DNA from: an uncultured Oscillospiraceae bacterium
GTDB taxonomy: Bacteria; Bacillota; Clostridia; Oscillospirales; Oscillospiraceae
Direction: 5' to 3'
Length of the DNA stretch: 42,945 nucleotides
Assembly (NCBI GenBank): GCA_934589705.1
Contig: CAKTOH010000012.1
Location: forward strand, 1-42,945
Each line of letters opens with the position of its first letter. Position 1 is the first letter of the stretch. A program made the position numbers and the translations under genes. Below are positions 42,921 through 42,945 of the stretch, piece by piece. The notes under the pieces are model-generated. The model searched no databases, was not told the DNA's origin, and saw only the letters and a list, made by a program, of their open reading frames with translations.

Positions 42921-42945
42921 GTCATTGCGAGCCAGTGCTCACACT
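42921..42945. repeat. Repeat end GTCATTGCGAG, cut by the window edge
   Basis: GTCATTGCGAGCCAGTG continues to the last base and is identical over 25 bases to the left end of the composite at 29896; the rest of this copy lies outside the window. Confidence 0.75.

Overview
The window looks like the chromosome of a spore-forming, low-to-moderate GC-skewed Clostridia, most likely a gut member of Oscillospirales. Supporting signs are PolC-type replicase, the spoIIGA-sigE pair, spoVAC, Rex, a CIRCE-controlled htpG, ECF transport, DUF975, and a high density of short palindromic intergenic repeats of a kind I associate with this group. Species cannot be named from the sequence alone.

Layout. 1-1100: the edge of an integrative element (sigma-like gene and the first codons of an excisionase-like HTH gene, both on the minus strand). 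1100-4230: a repeat-rich stretch around nagB, an ECF S component and spoVAC. 4233-7054: a family-4 glycosyltransferase and a VanY-type carboxypeptidase with cell-wall-binding repeats, transcribed divergently. 7266-17783: the classic Firmicutes operon pyrH-frr-uppS-cdsA-dxr-rseP-ispG-polC on the minus strand. 18029-19708: glnS, divergent from pyrH. 19869-26456: a minus-strand operon of ABC-F ATPase, argS, CotH kinase, VTC polyphosphate polymerase and DUF4956. 26504-27027: a DUF559 endonuclease gene packed tightly between inverted copies of a repeat. 27191-29867: htpG and a membrane protein. 30204-32952: two esterases and an ATP-grasp ligase in one operon. 33461-40304: uracil permease, cutC (opposite strand), LysR plus VanX-type lipoprotein, two CobW-family GTPases and a DUF975 protein. 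40516-42709: rex, sigE and spoIIGA on the minus strand.

How the genes work together. The pyrH-polC operon joins UMP synthesis, ribosome recycling, isoprenoid and phospholipid synthesis, site-2 proteolysis and replication. The argS operon couples translation genes to a surface or spore-linked CotH/VTC/DUF4956 module by overlapping stop and start codons. spoIIGA processes pro-sigma-E, encoded by the overlapping next gene.

The least explained signals are: (i) a roughly 165-bp structured element present twice (33266-33430 and 40353-40515) with compensatory stem changes; (ii) the DUF559 gene bounded by 24-bp near-perfect inverted repeat ends belonging to a repeat family scattered through the window; (iii) the CotH-VTC-DUF4956 module; and (iv) a spoVAC ribosome binding site lying inside a terminator hairpin. 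No tRNA, rRNA or CRISPR array was seen.
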